IMG/VR virus record: IMGVR_UViG_3300032516_000001 | Span: 177,649 to 241,648 of that record | Length of the DNA stretch: 64,000 bases | Source: a virus | Strand: one strand, 5' to 3' | Part shown: one piece after another, positions 53,519 through 62,900 of the stretch | How positions within the stretch are numbered: position 1 is the stretch's first letter | Layout of the letters: every line of letters begins with the position of its first letter | The notes under the pieces: generated by a model | What the model was told of the DNA's origin: nothing | The model's database searches: none | What the model saw: the letters and a program-made list of their open reading frames with translations, nothing else | Position numbers and translations under genes: made by a program

Positions 53519-53956
53519 TTAAAGTTCGGACATTGCTGCGTATGCTTTTTCCAATGCTTTTTCCACAGTTTTCCCATCTCCTCCTAACTCAAATTCGGCG
53601 TCATTTGGATCCTGAAGTGGAAGTCCCTGATAATAAAATCCACCAGGCCCATTCCAAATAGCCAAATATTCCAAACCCTCATCCTCAATAATAACTGCGT
53701 TATTCTCTCCTGCGTTCAAATAATCTGAAACCTCGTTAAAATCATTTATTGTGCGCCACTCGGCGTCGCCAGAGGGATCATTCATTCCATCATATGATGT
53801 AAATTTACCTTGAAATTTGAAGTTTGGATCGTATAATGAAATACCGGCAATCAACTTTCGAAGATCTCTCGCAACTAACAGTCTATCTGGCTTACGAGAT
53901 TTCTCAATAGCAGATGCTATACGACGGAGATAACTAGCAACTTGACTCGGTTTCAT
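53519..53956 (-). CDS. Protein with MKPSQVA head module
   Basis: 145 residues. Head module 1-40 (MKPSQVASYLRRIASAIEKS, KPDRLLVARDLRKL) nearly identical to that of 52266-52670, fused to a different body (EDEGLEYLAIWNGPGGFYYQ, DDxxDAEFELGGDG-type acidic end). Shared bases upstream of the ATG (CCTTTGTT[G/A]ATTAAATAATA...) show that head and leader were duplicated together. Function unknown. Confidence 0.63.
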   Translation of the reverse strand: MKPSQVASYLRRIASAIEKSRKPDRLLVARDLRKLIAGISLYDPNFKFQGKFTSYDGMNDPSGDAEWRTINDFNEVSDYLNAGENNAVIIEDEGLEYLAIWNGPGGFYYQGLPLQDPNDAEFELGGDGKTVEKALEKAYAAMSEL

Positions 53957-53983
53957 AATATTATTTAATCAACAAAGGTTTAA

Positions 53984-54265
53984 TTAATGATCACACCCTA
54001 AAACGCGGCGAAGCCAATCGACCTGAGGTCCAATAGCATCCCGAATTGTATTCCTAGTGCATTCCGCACCAGTCCTATACGCTTCAATGGTGGCAGTGGA
54101 AACTGGAATGTTGGCTGCAATCAGACGTTGAGAAATTATTTTACTCTGATCCTTCCCACCAAAATCTGTACGGATCACTTTTAGAATAGTGACTAGAACC
54201 TCCCGTATGGAGGTTCCAGGATCTCCGTCGATAGCAGGATTGCGCTGACCAGTTTGTCTAACCAT
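53984..54265 (-). CDS. Small hypothetical protein, possibly DNA-binding
   Basis: 93 residues from the ATG at 54265. Contains IISQRLIAANIPVSTATIEAY followed by RTGAECTRNTIRDAI, a helix-turn-helix-like spacing, but no firm family match. Basic/acidic mix, no Cys pair. Sits between the endonuclease-methyltransferase gene and the MKPSQVA family. Confidence 0.5.
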   Translation of the reverse strand: MVRQTGQRNPAIDGDPGTSIREVLVTILKVIRTDFGGKDQSKIISQRLIAANIPVSTATIEAYRTGAECTRNTIRDAIGPQVDWLRRVLGCDH

Positions 54266-54291
54266 AGGCAAACATACACCTCAACTTAGAC

Positions 54292-56607
54292 TCAATACCC
54301 AAAAATATGAATAAACTGCGACCGATGTAAATGTTTCACTGTCCCGAATTTATATTGAGTTCTATGATGAAGACCAGCCTTTTCGAGCGAAAACATGAAC
54401 GGTTCTATAAATGAATATTGATGAGTATCGAAAATATGTAAAGCCAGCACTCCATTATTACTCAAAACCTTAGCGGATAATGCCGCAAAGGGTTCAACAA
54501 AATTCTTTTGCCAATCAGCGAATGAATCGGTAGGTACTATGCCGTTATAATTTTCCACATTATAATATGGAGGCCCTGCAAGAATCATATCAAAATGTTC
54601 ATCTGTCTTCTGCATATATTGTAAAGCATCAATGCATAAAGCCTGCATTTTACACACGCCTAATGATTGAGAATCCTCAAGTATTTTTCTGATTGCATTA
54701 ATTGTCAACTCTTGAAGATCCGTGCCAACATAATTTTTTACGTATTTATTGAGGGCGCAAGCTAAAGCCCTGCCACACCAACCAGCAAACGGGTCGAATA
54801 CAGATTTCGGTCTATATGTATTTAGTAAAGCTGCGGCACCGGATGGTCGAAAATGACCTGGTGCCGAAACCATCTCCATGATTCTACGAGCCAATAATTT
54901 GTTAGTAAGTGCCTGATCTCTAGATAATATGCTCGTAACAGCTTTCCGGACAATGACCTCATCCTTCCAAGCCATAACAAATGATGGCTGTCTGTAATGA
55001 TTGGCAGAAAATCGATGAGGACAAATGGCATCCAAGTAGGTTAATCCATCTTGAATAAAAGGTAGTACCCCATCCTTCGGAAGACATGTTTTCAATCGTT
55101 CCTGAAGATCACCAAGATATTCCAATATTGGTTGATCCAACATTCTTTGAGGAGAGTGTGAATGAACAACGAAATTCACTATTTCATCAAGGTATGTTTG
55201 TTGTTTTTCATCCGGCATCTCTCTAAATTTCGAGGTTGGAAACTTGGTCGATAAAGGATCATCAGCATAAGCTGTTGCACCTCTGGATACCGGCGGGAGC
55301 TTCCTTGCCATTCGTGGGTGTATGTACGGCTGTACTATCTCAAAAAATCGCGCACGAGCAGGGGTCCCACGAACTTTGAGCAGTCTGATGTTCTTCCGTT
55401 TTACATGATAGAAGTTAACATCAAACCTACATGTCAAAGCTTCACAAATCGCGTCATAATCCGCAGCCGGAAAATACATTGCGATGGATGGGAATCCAGA
55501 ATCGTATGTTCCATCATCCATATACCAGATTGCCAGGGATAATTCACTCAAATTTTCAAAAATATTAATATTTGGATTCTTACACCCATCAGCCCCAAAT
55601 TTTTTTCTAAGTGATGGGTCATAAAATCTGGGATACCATTCACAAAGAGTATCAGTTCGAATCGATGTATATGAGATGAAATCGAATAATCGCCCATCAA
55701 CATATTTGCGCTGTTGGTGGATAATTGGTTGTAGACATTTTACTTGATCGGCACTCCATTCAGTATATTCTCTATCTGCTATCTTATGACCAACTCTGAA
55801 ATAAGCTGCCTTCCCCATAGCCACTGGAACTAGACATCCGTCTCCCAACAAATGACCAATCATTATATCAATAACCCTCTGAGATAAATCGATTGGTAAA
55901 TGCAGAAGAGAAGATCTCTCAATATCAGATTTACGAAATCTAGTCTTGATGGTAGAAGGACGAACACCATATCGTTTAGCAAGTTCTTGATAAGTAAGTC
56001 TATTCACAATGGCTTCTTTAATTTTCTCGCTGTCTAATGTTTCAATACTTAACTTACCTGATGCTACTCGTCTCGCATCTGATGAAATTGTTGATAAACC
56101 CAATTTCATCCTAAGGTATCTGACCTGACTAGCTAGTAGTCCAGCATCACGAGCAATCTGTACATCAGATTTAATCCCGTCATATAAAGATTTAACTTTG
56201 ATCAAGGCATGATCTAGATACTGGAATTTGGCGTTTTGGTGCACTCCATTGGCTATGATCAATTTTTCAAGCATATCATAAGAATATTTAGCACTGCATC
56301 GTGAACAGTATCTGCGAGAGCAAGCCAAAGAGGTATCAAGAAACTCAGAACCGCATAGATAACAATGTTTATGACGTCTTGGGTTTCTTTGTGCTAAATC
56401 TGGAACCACGTCATGTTTGGATACGATCGCGTTAATTCTGCAAGTGAGACAGATTTTTGAAGTCACCCGGGGAGTTTCATCATAGAACTGCAGACCACAA
56501 GAACATTGTTTGACTCTACCCCGATGTTTACGCCGATCATAAAATCGGTTTCTAAACTCTTCTGGAACGTCAACTCCGTCTATTTGCTCAATGTATATCT
56601 TTTTCAT
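54292..56607 (-). CDS. LAGLIDADG endonuclease–DNA methyltransferase fusion
   Basis: 771 residues. N-terminus: two Cys-rich fingers (CSCG...CLTC about residues 35-60, CYLCG...CSRC about 82-105) and helix-turn-helix-like stretches (LTYQELAKRYGVRPSTIKT). Middle (~245-430): LAGLIDADG endonuclease with both motifs, IMIGHLLGDGCL and LAIWYMDDGTY. C-terminal ~300 residues: a DNA methyltransferase with SAM block VFDPFAGWCGRALACAL and catalytic AGPPYY, of the N4-cytosine/N6-adenine type. Such fusions are rare. The gene sits in the head module directly downstream of the capsid gene, as mobile genes often do, with its own promoter. Methylation could protect its own cleavage site (inference). Confidence 0.85.
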   Translation of the reverse strand: MKKIYIEQIDGVDVPEEFRNRFYDRRKHRGRVKQCSCGLQFYDETPRVTSKICLTCRINAIVSKHDVVPDLAQRNPRRHKHCYLCGSEFLDTSLACSRRYCSRCSAKYSYDMLEKLIIANGVHQNAKFQYLDHALIKVKSLYDGIKSDVQIARDAGLLASQVRYLRMKLGLSTISSDARRVASGKLSIETLDSEKIKEAIVNRLTYQELAKRYGVRPSTIKTRFRKSDIERSSLLHLPIDLSQRVIDIMIGHLLGDGCLVPVAMGKAAYFRVGHKIADREYTEWSADQVKCLQPIIHQQRKYVDGRLFDFISYTSIRTDTLCEWYPRFYDPSLRKKFGADGCKNPNINIFENLSELSLAIWYMDDGTYDSGFPSIAMYFPAADYDAICEALTCRFDVNFYHVKRKNIRLLKVRGTPARARFFEIVQPYIHPRMARKLPPVSRGATAYADDPLSTKFPTSKFREMPDEKQQTYLDEIVNFVVHSHSPQRMLDQPILEYLGDLQERLKTCLPKDGVLPFIQDGLTYLDAICPHRFSANHYRQPSFVMAWKDEVIVRKAVTSILSRDQALTNKLLARRIMEMVSAPGHFRPSGAAALLNTYRPKSVFDPFAGWCGRALACALNKYVKNYVGTDLQELTINAIRKILEDSQSLGVCKMQALCIDALQYMQKTDEHFDMILAGPPYYNVENYNGIVPTDSFADWQKNFVEPFAALSAKVLSNNGVLALHIFDTHQYSFIEPFMFSLEKAGLHHRTQYKFGTVKHLHRSQFIHIFGY

Positions 56608-56640
56608 GTCGTAAAACCGATTGTTTTGTTCTATACATTA

Positions 56641-56667
56641 TTCAGTATAGCACATTACTATACTGAA
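56641..56667. promoter_or_regulatory. Operator-like dyad over the promoter
   Basis: Perfect 10-bp inverted repeat TTCAGTATAG/CTATACTGAA separated by 7 bp. It covers the -10 and touches the -35 of the minus-strand promoter, a classic position for a dimeric repressor. No repressor gene is evident nearby. Confidence 0.6.
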
Positions 56668-56672
56668 GTCAA
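56644..56672 (-). promoter_or_regulatory. Strong sigma-70-like promoter for the endonuclease–methyltransferase gene
   Basis: Minus strand: TTGACT (56667-56672), exactly 17 bp, TATACT (56644-56649). Both hexamers match the bacterial consensus at 5 of 6 positions with ideal spacing. Predicted start near 56637, giving a ~30-nt leader equal to the inverted-repeat arm. Confidence 0.72.
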
Positions 56673-56744
56673 GTAATTAGTGATTAATAGTTATAGAACA
56701 AAACAATCGGTTTTACGACATGAATAACCTCTTCAGATACGCCA

Positions 56745-56780
56745 AAGCCCGAGATGCTATCAACATAGCACCCCGGGCTT
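56745..56780 (-). terminator. Strong hairpin downstream of the capsid gene
   Basis: Two-part stem: 7 bp AAGCCCG/CGGGCTT outside and 6 bp TGCTAT/ATAGCA inside, with a 3x3 internal loop and a CAAC tetraloop. It lies 32 bp after the capsid stop codon on the minus strand. No U-run follows, so it may act as a terminator with help, or as a 3' mRNA stabiliser. Confidence 0.62.
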
Positions 56781-56784
56781 CGGA

Positions 56785-56799
56785 GACCCACTTTGGGTC
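56785..56799 (-). terminator. Second hairpin downstream of the capsid gene
   Basis: A 6-bp perfect stem GACCCA/TGGGTC with a 3-nt loop, immediately before the larger hairpin at 56745-56780 in transcript order. Tandem hairpins fit termination or 3' end protection of an abundant capsid mRNA. Confidence 0.5.
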
Positions 56800-56811
56800 A
56801 GAGAAACGCCT

Positions 56812-57708
56812 TTAACGGGTTACGATAAGGCGCACGAGACCACGCGGGTTGTACGCGCCAATCCCGAGGTTCTCGAACATCGAGAAACCGATGGTCCGCT
56901 CTTCCGGATTATCGGCAGAAAGAACGGTCAGCTCAGTCCTAACCGGGATCCGGCCGAAGTGCTCTGGCTCGCAGCAAACGTAAACAACGCCTGCGGGGAC
57001 AAGACGCGACACGATGAACTGGGCGTTCCAGCCCGTAGCCATCAGGCCGGTCTTCCACAGCGTTGCCTGGCTCTCGATGTCGAGCACGTCGCGACCGAAT
57101 TTCCGGATGTCGGCATAATCGACCGCGTTCATGTAGACTCGAGCCACCCGAAGGTCATGACGCTCGATCTCGGCAAACGCGTCCGCGAGGACGGCCGGCG
57201 AAATCGGGGCCACAACCGGGATGTCCGGGTTCGTGCCCGCGGGGAGCGAGTCGAATCCGGCGATGGCAATGGCATCCATGATGGTGAAGACACGATCGTC
57301 TTCAGCCGCCTGGATCTGCGCCTTGCCAAGGTCCTGCATACGCTTCAGGAGGTCGTACCGACGCTCCTTGATCTGAGTTAACGGAGCCTTGAGAAGCGCC
57401 GCTATCTCAAAAAGGGGGAAGATCACACGGCGAGGTTTCATGATCGCCGTGATGGAAGTTCCCTCTTCACCGATCACGTATGCAGTGACGTCTGGATCCT
57501 TGTCGTACAGAGGCAGGGCACCATCGGGAAGCTGTTCGACCAAGAAGGTCTTACGGCCTACCGATGAGTAGTCACGCCGCTCGCGCAAGGGCTGAATCAT
57601 CGAGGCGGCCAGGCGCTTACGCCCTGCCGACGTCCCGATAAACTTGTCAACAATCTGCTCCTTGATTGTGTTGTCCACAACCTGGACGCCGAAATTATTG
57701 GTAGGCAT
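56812..57708 (-). CDS. Major capsid protein (HK97-fold)
   Basis: 298 residues. Pattern of the large-phage capsid family: a charged N-arm with RRDYSSVGRKTFLVEQLPDG, a long central helix region (LTQIKERRYDLLKRMQDLGKAQIQ) and the C-terminal 'PEHFGRIPVRTELTVL' strand followed by GFSMFENLGIGAYNPRGLV. Good AGAGG Shine-Dalgarno and strong hairpins downstream fit high expression. Position next to scaffold and a minor head gene supports it. Its C-terminal end is mirrored in the small protein at 50876-51136. Base composition is much GC-richer than the inteins nearby. Confidence 0.82.
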   Translation of the reverse strand: MPTNNFGVQVVDNTIKEQIVDKFIGTSAGRKRLAASMIQPLRERRDYSSVGRKTFLVEQLPDGALPLYDKDPDVTAYVIGEEGTSITAIMKPRRVIFPLFEIAALLKAPLTQIKERRYDLLKRMQDLGKAQIQAAEDDRVFTIMDAIAIAGFDSLPAGTNPDIPVVAPISPAVLADAFAEIERHDLRVARVYMNAVDYADIRKFGRDVLDIESQATLWKTGLMATGWNAQFIVSRLVPAGVVYVCCEPEHFGRIPVRTELTVLSADNPEERTIGFSMFENLGIGAYNPRGLVRLIVTR

Positions 57709-57745
57709 GATATTGTCCTCTCATCCTTTCAATTCATCTCGCTGC

Positions 57746-58423
57746 TCAGATGAGCAACTCAATGAACATCTCGATTCCGTGGGAGTCAGGAGGTGAAAGG
57801 ACGATGGCCATGCGAATAATGTCATATTCGCAGGCTGCGCCAGTGTGGATGGCCCCACCGAGGTTTGCTGCAGTGATCCACAGCGCCTCGTAGGAGTCTA
57901 CCCAGCGGTTGGTCAGGTATCCATTAATCGACGCGTAGAGGAACTGTCCCTCTGTGTACGGCACAGTCAGTGCGTCGCCAATGGCTCCATCAACAGCAAT
58001 TTGCTTCTGCGTCTCGTAGAGCTTGACGCCAACAGCACCACCACGAAGATGGGGGCACTTGCCAGATGCTACGCCAGGAGTATTCTCGTACGCATTGCCA
58101 AGCGCATCATTGATGAACAGCCCGAGAGGTCGGGTGTTCGCAGTGAAGGCTAAAGCAGGCGCAACTGCTCCGCCCACGACGTTGCCACCAGCAACATCAG
58201 GACGGGTAAATGCCACTGATCCCCCGAGAACGCCACGCTTCACATTTGCAGGAAGCGTAGTCGATCGCGCGAGAGCAACGGCGGTTCCAACGTTTGGGTT
58301 ACTCTGCGTGTATCCATCCGGTGCAAGAACAGGAATAGTGTCCTTGAAAATCGAATAGAGGATACGCAGGGCACCTTGGGTGAGTAGGAAATCACCCGAA
58401 GACTGTCCACCTATATCGCCCAT
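57746..58423 (-). CDS. Putative minor head/decoration protein
   Basis: 225 residues between the scaffold-like and capsid genes, with GGAG Shine-Dalgarno. Beta-rich and Gly/Ala/Val-rich (PNVGTAVALARSTTLPANV, GGNVVGGAVAPALAFTANT) with no enzyme motif. By position it may be a capsid decoration or stabilising protein. The family is not recognised. Confidence 0.58.
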   Translation of the reverse strand: MGDIGGQSSGDFLLTQGALRILYSIFKDTIPVLAPDGYTQSNPNVGTAVALARSTTLPANVKRGVLGGSVAFTRPDVAGGNVVGGAVAPALAFTANTRPLGLFINDALGNAYENTPGVASGKCPHLRGGAVGVKLYETQKQIAVDGAIGDALTVPYTEGQFLYASINGYLTNRWVDSYEALWITAANLGGAIHTGAACEYDIIRMAIVLSPPDSHGIEMFIELLI

Positions 58424-58637
58424 TGGTCACTCCAGCTCTGTTGGCAAGTATCTCATCAACGTCCAAGAATTCCATCGATCCGGGGGTTTCAGTCCGTTTC
58501 CGCGAAACCATTCCATTCACGACAAAACTCAATTCAATCGATTAGACCTTCCCTCCAGTTTCTGCGGTTATCTGCGTATCTTCTATTAGTATCTGATCAA
58601 CCAGGGCCGCTCGGTTAAGATACGGCCCGGATGAACT
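58424..58637. other. 214-bp intergenic in the head module with hairpin
   Basis: Between the scaffold-like and minor head genes. Contains a 6-bp stem GGGCCG/CGGCCC (58604-58628) just after the scaffold stop on the minus strand, a possible attenuator lowering downstream scaffold-to-capsid read-through. A 27-codon minus frame (MEFLDVDEILANRAG...) overlaps the next ATG but is not supported. Confidence 0.5.
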
Positions 58638-59957
58638 TCATTGACCTGGGCGCTCCCAGAGATTCTCGAGGGATGCCTCTTGCTTGACCTTGCTGACCTG
58701 TACCTGGCCAATCTTCTTGGCGCCAGTGCTGGCCATGCGGACAAACCCAGTCTCACGCATGATCTGCTCCTGCTCGGATGCCTTGATCTCACGATGGGCC
58801 TGGACTTCGGGGTCATCTGAGAAGAGGTTGTCTAGGTCGCTTGTATCCTTGTCAGATGCTGTTCGACCCTCAGAGTCATCCTCATCAAATGTGATGTCCG
58901 GCGTGGCTGTAGCCGCCATCATCGGCGACGGACCGGGCATTGGTGTAACCTCTGCTGGCGGCTGCTCGAACAAGTCGGTCAGCTCAGGAGCGGGTGATGG
59001 GGACGGAAGGGCACCAGGAGCTGCCTCCTGAGATTCCTGCTGGAGCAGCTGCTGGAGCATGCTCTTGATCTCAGCATCCATGCAACCGCATTCAGTGGTT
59101 GAAGCGGAATCGGTGGCAGCGGAATCGGTGGCGGTAGAATCGGTGGCGGCGCTTGCAGTCTCCTCTTCTCCTCCTTCTTCCTCTTCCTCTTCCTCTTCTT
59201 CTTCTTCGGCCTTACCTTCAGCCTTCTCAGCTTTTGGGGGCTCTTTTCCCTTTTCCTCGGACGAAACCGTGGCGTCCTTCTTCTCAGGCTCGAGGCCTTC
59301 CGGCTTCTCTTCCTCAAGGGCGACCTTTACGGTCTTGAGAATCTCTTTGAGGGTCGGATCATCGACCTTCATAAACATGGAAGCTATATGCTCCACATGC
59401 TCCTCTTTCGGATTCTCGGGCAGGAGGCGAGCCGCGAGCTTGCAACAAGCAAGAGCACGACGGAATTTTACCTGCTTTGGAAGAGCATCCGGGGAAACCT
59501 GATCGAGCCGGCGAAGCGTAGAAGCAATAACGGGTCCGGGTAGTGCCATCAAATCACAGGCCTGGGCCTCGACTAGCTTCTGATCGTCTGAACGTAGGAG
59601 GACGCGAGCAAGACGTTCAACAGCGGAAGCTTTTCGCTCGGCAGCGGCACGGGCATTATCATATTTGCCCTTGCCACCCCACTGATCGGAATCCTTGTGG
59701 CTCCAGGTGTCATCCCGGAATTCACCGAATCCGACCTCATTCCGCTTTACATGATCCCCCTCGTATTCTTTCTTGACATGGGGGTCAGAATTCGCGGGAG
59801 TCTCGGCCCATTCATCCGGGCTGCCAGACTCATACTCAACAGGTGATGGCTGCGGATGTTCCTGGTTCATAGTGTAAGGGTCAGCGGTCCTCACGGTTGC
59901 TGCCTCACGACGAACCGGGTTGGCCGAGTCGGACCAGGTGCTTCGCCAACGTGACAT
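58638..59957 (-). CDS. Acidic scaffold-like head protein
   Basis: 439 residues. Highly charged and low in hydrophobics: a helical centre (AERKASAVERLARVLLRSDDQ), a long Glu run near residue 240 (EEEEEEEEEEE), a TDSTATDSAATDSAST repeat, then Pro/Ser-rich and acidic stretches. The C-terminus is basic (TGAKKIGQVQVSKVKQEAS). Such composition and its position next to the capsid gene are typical of scaffolding or prohead-core proteins. Function inferred from position; no family motif. Confidence 0.6.
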   Translation of the reverse strand: MSRWRSTWSDSANPVRREAATVRTADPYTMNQEHPQPSPVEYESGSPDEWAETPANSDPHVKKEYEGDHVKRNEVGFGEFRDDTWSHKDSDQWGGKGKYDNARAAAERKASAVERLARVLLRSDDQKLVEAQACDLMALPGPVIASTLRRLDQVSPDALPKQVKFRRALACCKLAARLLPENPKEEHVEHIASMFMKVDDPTLKEILKTVKVALEEEKPEGLEPEKKDATVSSEEKGKEPPKAEKAEGKAEEEEEEEEEEEGGEEETASAATDSTATDSAATDSASTTECGCMDAEIKSMLQQLLQQESQEAAPGALPSPSPAPELTDLFEQPPAEVTPMPGPSPMMAATATPDITFDEDDSEGRTASDKDTSDLDNLFSDDPEVQAHREIKASEQEQIMRETGFVRMASTGAKKIGQVQVSKVKQEASLENLWERPGQ

Positions 59958-59998
59958 ATTACAAATGCCTCCTACAAGATTTCAGCTTCATCAATGCC

Positions 59999-62900
59999 TT
60001 AAAATTTGGATAGTGAAGCTATTCTACCCTTCCACCGAAAAAACTGCTGTTCTTCAGGTGTCAAAACTCTTCCGAGCTTGACCCTGCAGGCTGTGAGATA
60101 AGAGGTCTCGCTGGGGTATCCATCAATTGATCCAATATCTATTGCAATTTTATATAAATCTGATGAATAATTATGAGACCTAACAGTATCTTCAATCCAT
60201 GAAAGGATTATCAGATCTCGCGGATTCATTTCTGTAGCTATAATGGCCTTAGGCCCACCTTCATGAACGACTTTGTAAGCCCATGAAGCCCATTTGATCA
60301 ATTTACTATTGTTTTTAAATACTTTATTTAATCGCCGATTAAATTCTTGCGAAGATCTAACTACATTATCAAGTGAGTCTTCAACTCCACCAGCCGGGAC
60401 TGGCTTGGAAGGAGGAACAATTGTACCAACATCTTCAGAATTAGGTTTTAATTGCTTATCTAATCCTTTAACAATGCTCTCCAAAAGCATTTCTTGAGCT
60501 TTCTCAAGAAGCTCCTTCATTTTATCAACCGGAATTTCCGGTTCATCAGCTGGTTTATCATCATCTGATTTATCATCGGCTGGTTTGTCTTCGGTATCAC
60601 CGCCCTCTAGGATAGAATCCATTGAGGCGTCAGCATCTTCAGGCTTATCTTCAGCTGGTCCATCCTCAGGTGGCTCATCAGCTGGTTTATCCTCAGGATC
60701 TTGGGCTTTTTTAATCATAGACGCAGCCTTCTTTATACCATCAGATTTCATAAAATCCTTCCTTAATTCGAAAATAGAAACTGCATCATGCAATTTGCTA
60801 GCTAATATTTCCACATCAGGATTCAATAGATTTCGACGTACAGCACCACGAAACGCTGGACTGCGAACCCAAGAAGCCTCTATAAATTGATTACTATTCG
60901 GAACGCTTACATGTCCAACAAGCTCAGCTATAGGATGTTGTACACCACTATCATCAATAAACTGAGAACCTTTCCCCTCATATTGAACGCAGCTGCAATT
61001 ATGTACTGCTACACCATTGGCAACATAAGAATGATCATTCTCAACTTCCAAATTATAGACATCACCATGATATGGTTGAACATTTTTTGACCTAACTCTA
61101 TGAACTAAATAATTTCCAAATTTCTTAAAACCATCGAAAAAACCGTCCATTTTAGAAGATTTAATATTTTTATCTATAAATCTAGTGTTATCCGAAAATC
61201 CTATATTTTCTGGGATATGTAAAGCGAATATTGGCAACCACCCACGTTCATCTCTAATTGGTACTGATTCACCGTTAATAACATTTCTAAATTCAACTGA
61301 TTTACCATTAAATAACGCTGAATATCTTGAATAGTATCCACATCTTGCAGCAATAGTATGCATTTGTGTCAACAAATTAAAAGAAGTAGTATTACCAATG
61401 ATACCGAATTTACTATTGTGGCCATCACCATTCAACCAAGTAAACAAAATGTGCTTCTGAATATCAGAATCCCAAAGCACAACATCAGAATTTAATTTTT
61501 TCTCATTTGAATATTCACCACAGTATGTATAAAAAAATTCAGCAACGGATTTATCCATAAAAGTTACTACCGAGCAATTTATTTTTGCTAGTTTACGTCT
61601 TGCGACTACTATATCTAATGACCCATAGGCCCAATTTCTATTGCATACCTTGCATTTTAAACAATCGTCACGTCCTTTGCGATGCCTAACATTCCTTAAA
61701 TATTCAGATGGTGCCCCACAGTCAGGACAAACAGCATCTTCCGGAATTGATCTACTATTACTATTTCTAACAACAGGTTTTATGTTATTTTTAAATATTA
61801 TATCAGTCCATAACAATTTCTTACGACTAGATTTCGAAAATACTTTATTCAACAATAGTTCAGTTTCAGCCGATAACGTATCGTGTTCATGGGAACCAAA
61901 TGTAAATGTAATACCAACTCTTTCATTATTCCTCTTTATATAACACCCTTCCGACAAGAAGTACCCGATTAACCTAGCCTTATCAATTGTAGCATCGTCA
62001 GTGTTTTTAACTTCTTGTGGTATTGGAAACCCTAAATAATCACCAGGAATGACATCTTTTGCTTCTACAAAATCAAAAGATAAGTCATCTTTAATAGATG
62101 CTGCTTTTTGTATAGATTTAATATTAGAATGTTGATTCGGGTTCACTAATCTAGTATTATGTCCAGTAATATATCTTCTTTGGAATGATTTTATAGATCC
62201 ACGTTCATGTTCAATGGTCCGATGAAGTTTTTCACCGCAACCACACGCACAAAATTGTGCAGGTCGTAGAACAAAAAATGGATGCTCAGGTGTAGATCTG
62301 ATTGGATCCGGTATACCATCAATATCAAAATTTATGAGATCGCCAGCATAATGTCTTGAAATAGTTTTAGTTACTATTTCAGAATTACCGGTATGGGTTA
62401 TAATCTTATCACCTTCGACTATTTCATTAATATATCTGTGTGTTCCATCAGATTTCAATATGAAAGTATTTTCAGGAAAACATAATTGGCTGTCGTCGGC
62501 AGCAACATTTCCACATTTAGTACAAACTGTAAATAACGAAATACAATTAGAAACACCTACACCATTTGCAATATATGAGTGATCACCATCGACCTCCATA
62601 TCATAAACAAATCCATCATATTCAAATTCATCGATTTTCTTCACCCTAGAAAATAAATACCCACCAGAAATCCATCTATCAGAATTACCTGGAGTATATT
62701 TTATACTATCAAGATGAGATTTGATTTTCAATGACGGAATTTTCTTAACCCCGTCATTACGCAATCTTATTTGATAATCAATTCCACCAGAATTTGGTAA
62801 TAATTTGGTGCCATTACGTTTTACTACTGATAAAGTACTAACTATCCCGCATCTAAGTAATATCGACATATATTGGCACGCCAAGTTTTCATTTCTAGTA

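Larger units (their letters stand above)
56603..56724. repeat. 33-bp perfect inverted repeat around a promoter
   Basis: Left arm 56603-56635 and right arm 56692-56724 are perfect reverse complements (core CATGTCGTAAAACCGATTGT). Each arm carries an ATG facing outward: the left one starts the 771-residue gene, the right one starts only a 31-codon plus-strand frame. The arms equal the 5' leader of the gene. The 56-bp centre holds the promoter and a second dyad. Confidence 0.95.

Noticed and set aside
56720-56815. 31-codon plus-strand frame starting in the inverted-repeat arm (MNNLFRYAKARDA...)
   Set aside because: The ATG is the mirror of the real start in the other arm, and the frame runs through the capsid terminator hairpins.
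59059-59502. Ser-rich plus-strand frame over the scaffold-like gene
   Set aside because: Antisense of the Glu-rich run; no independent evidence.
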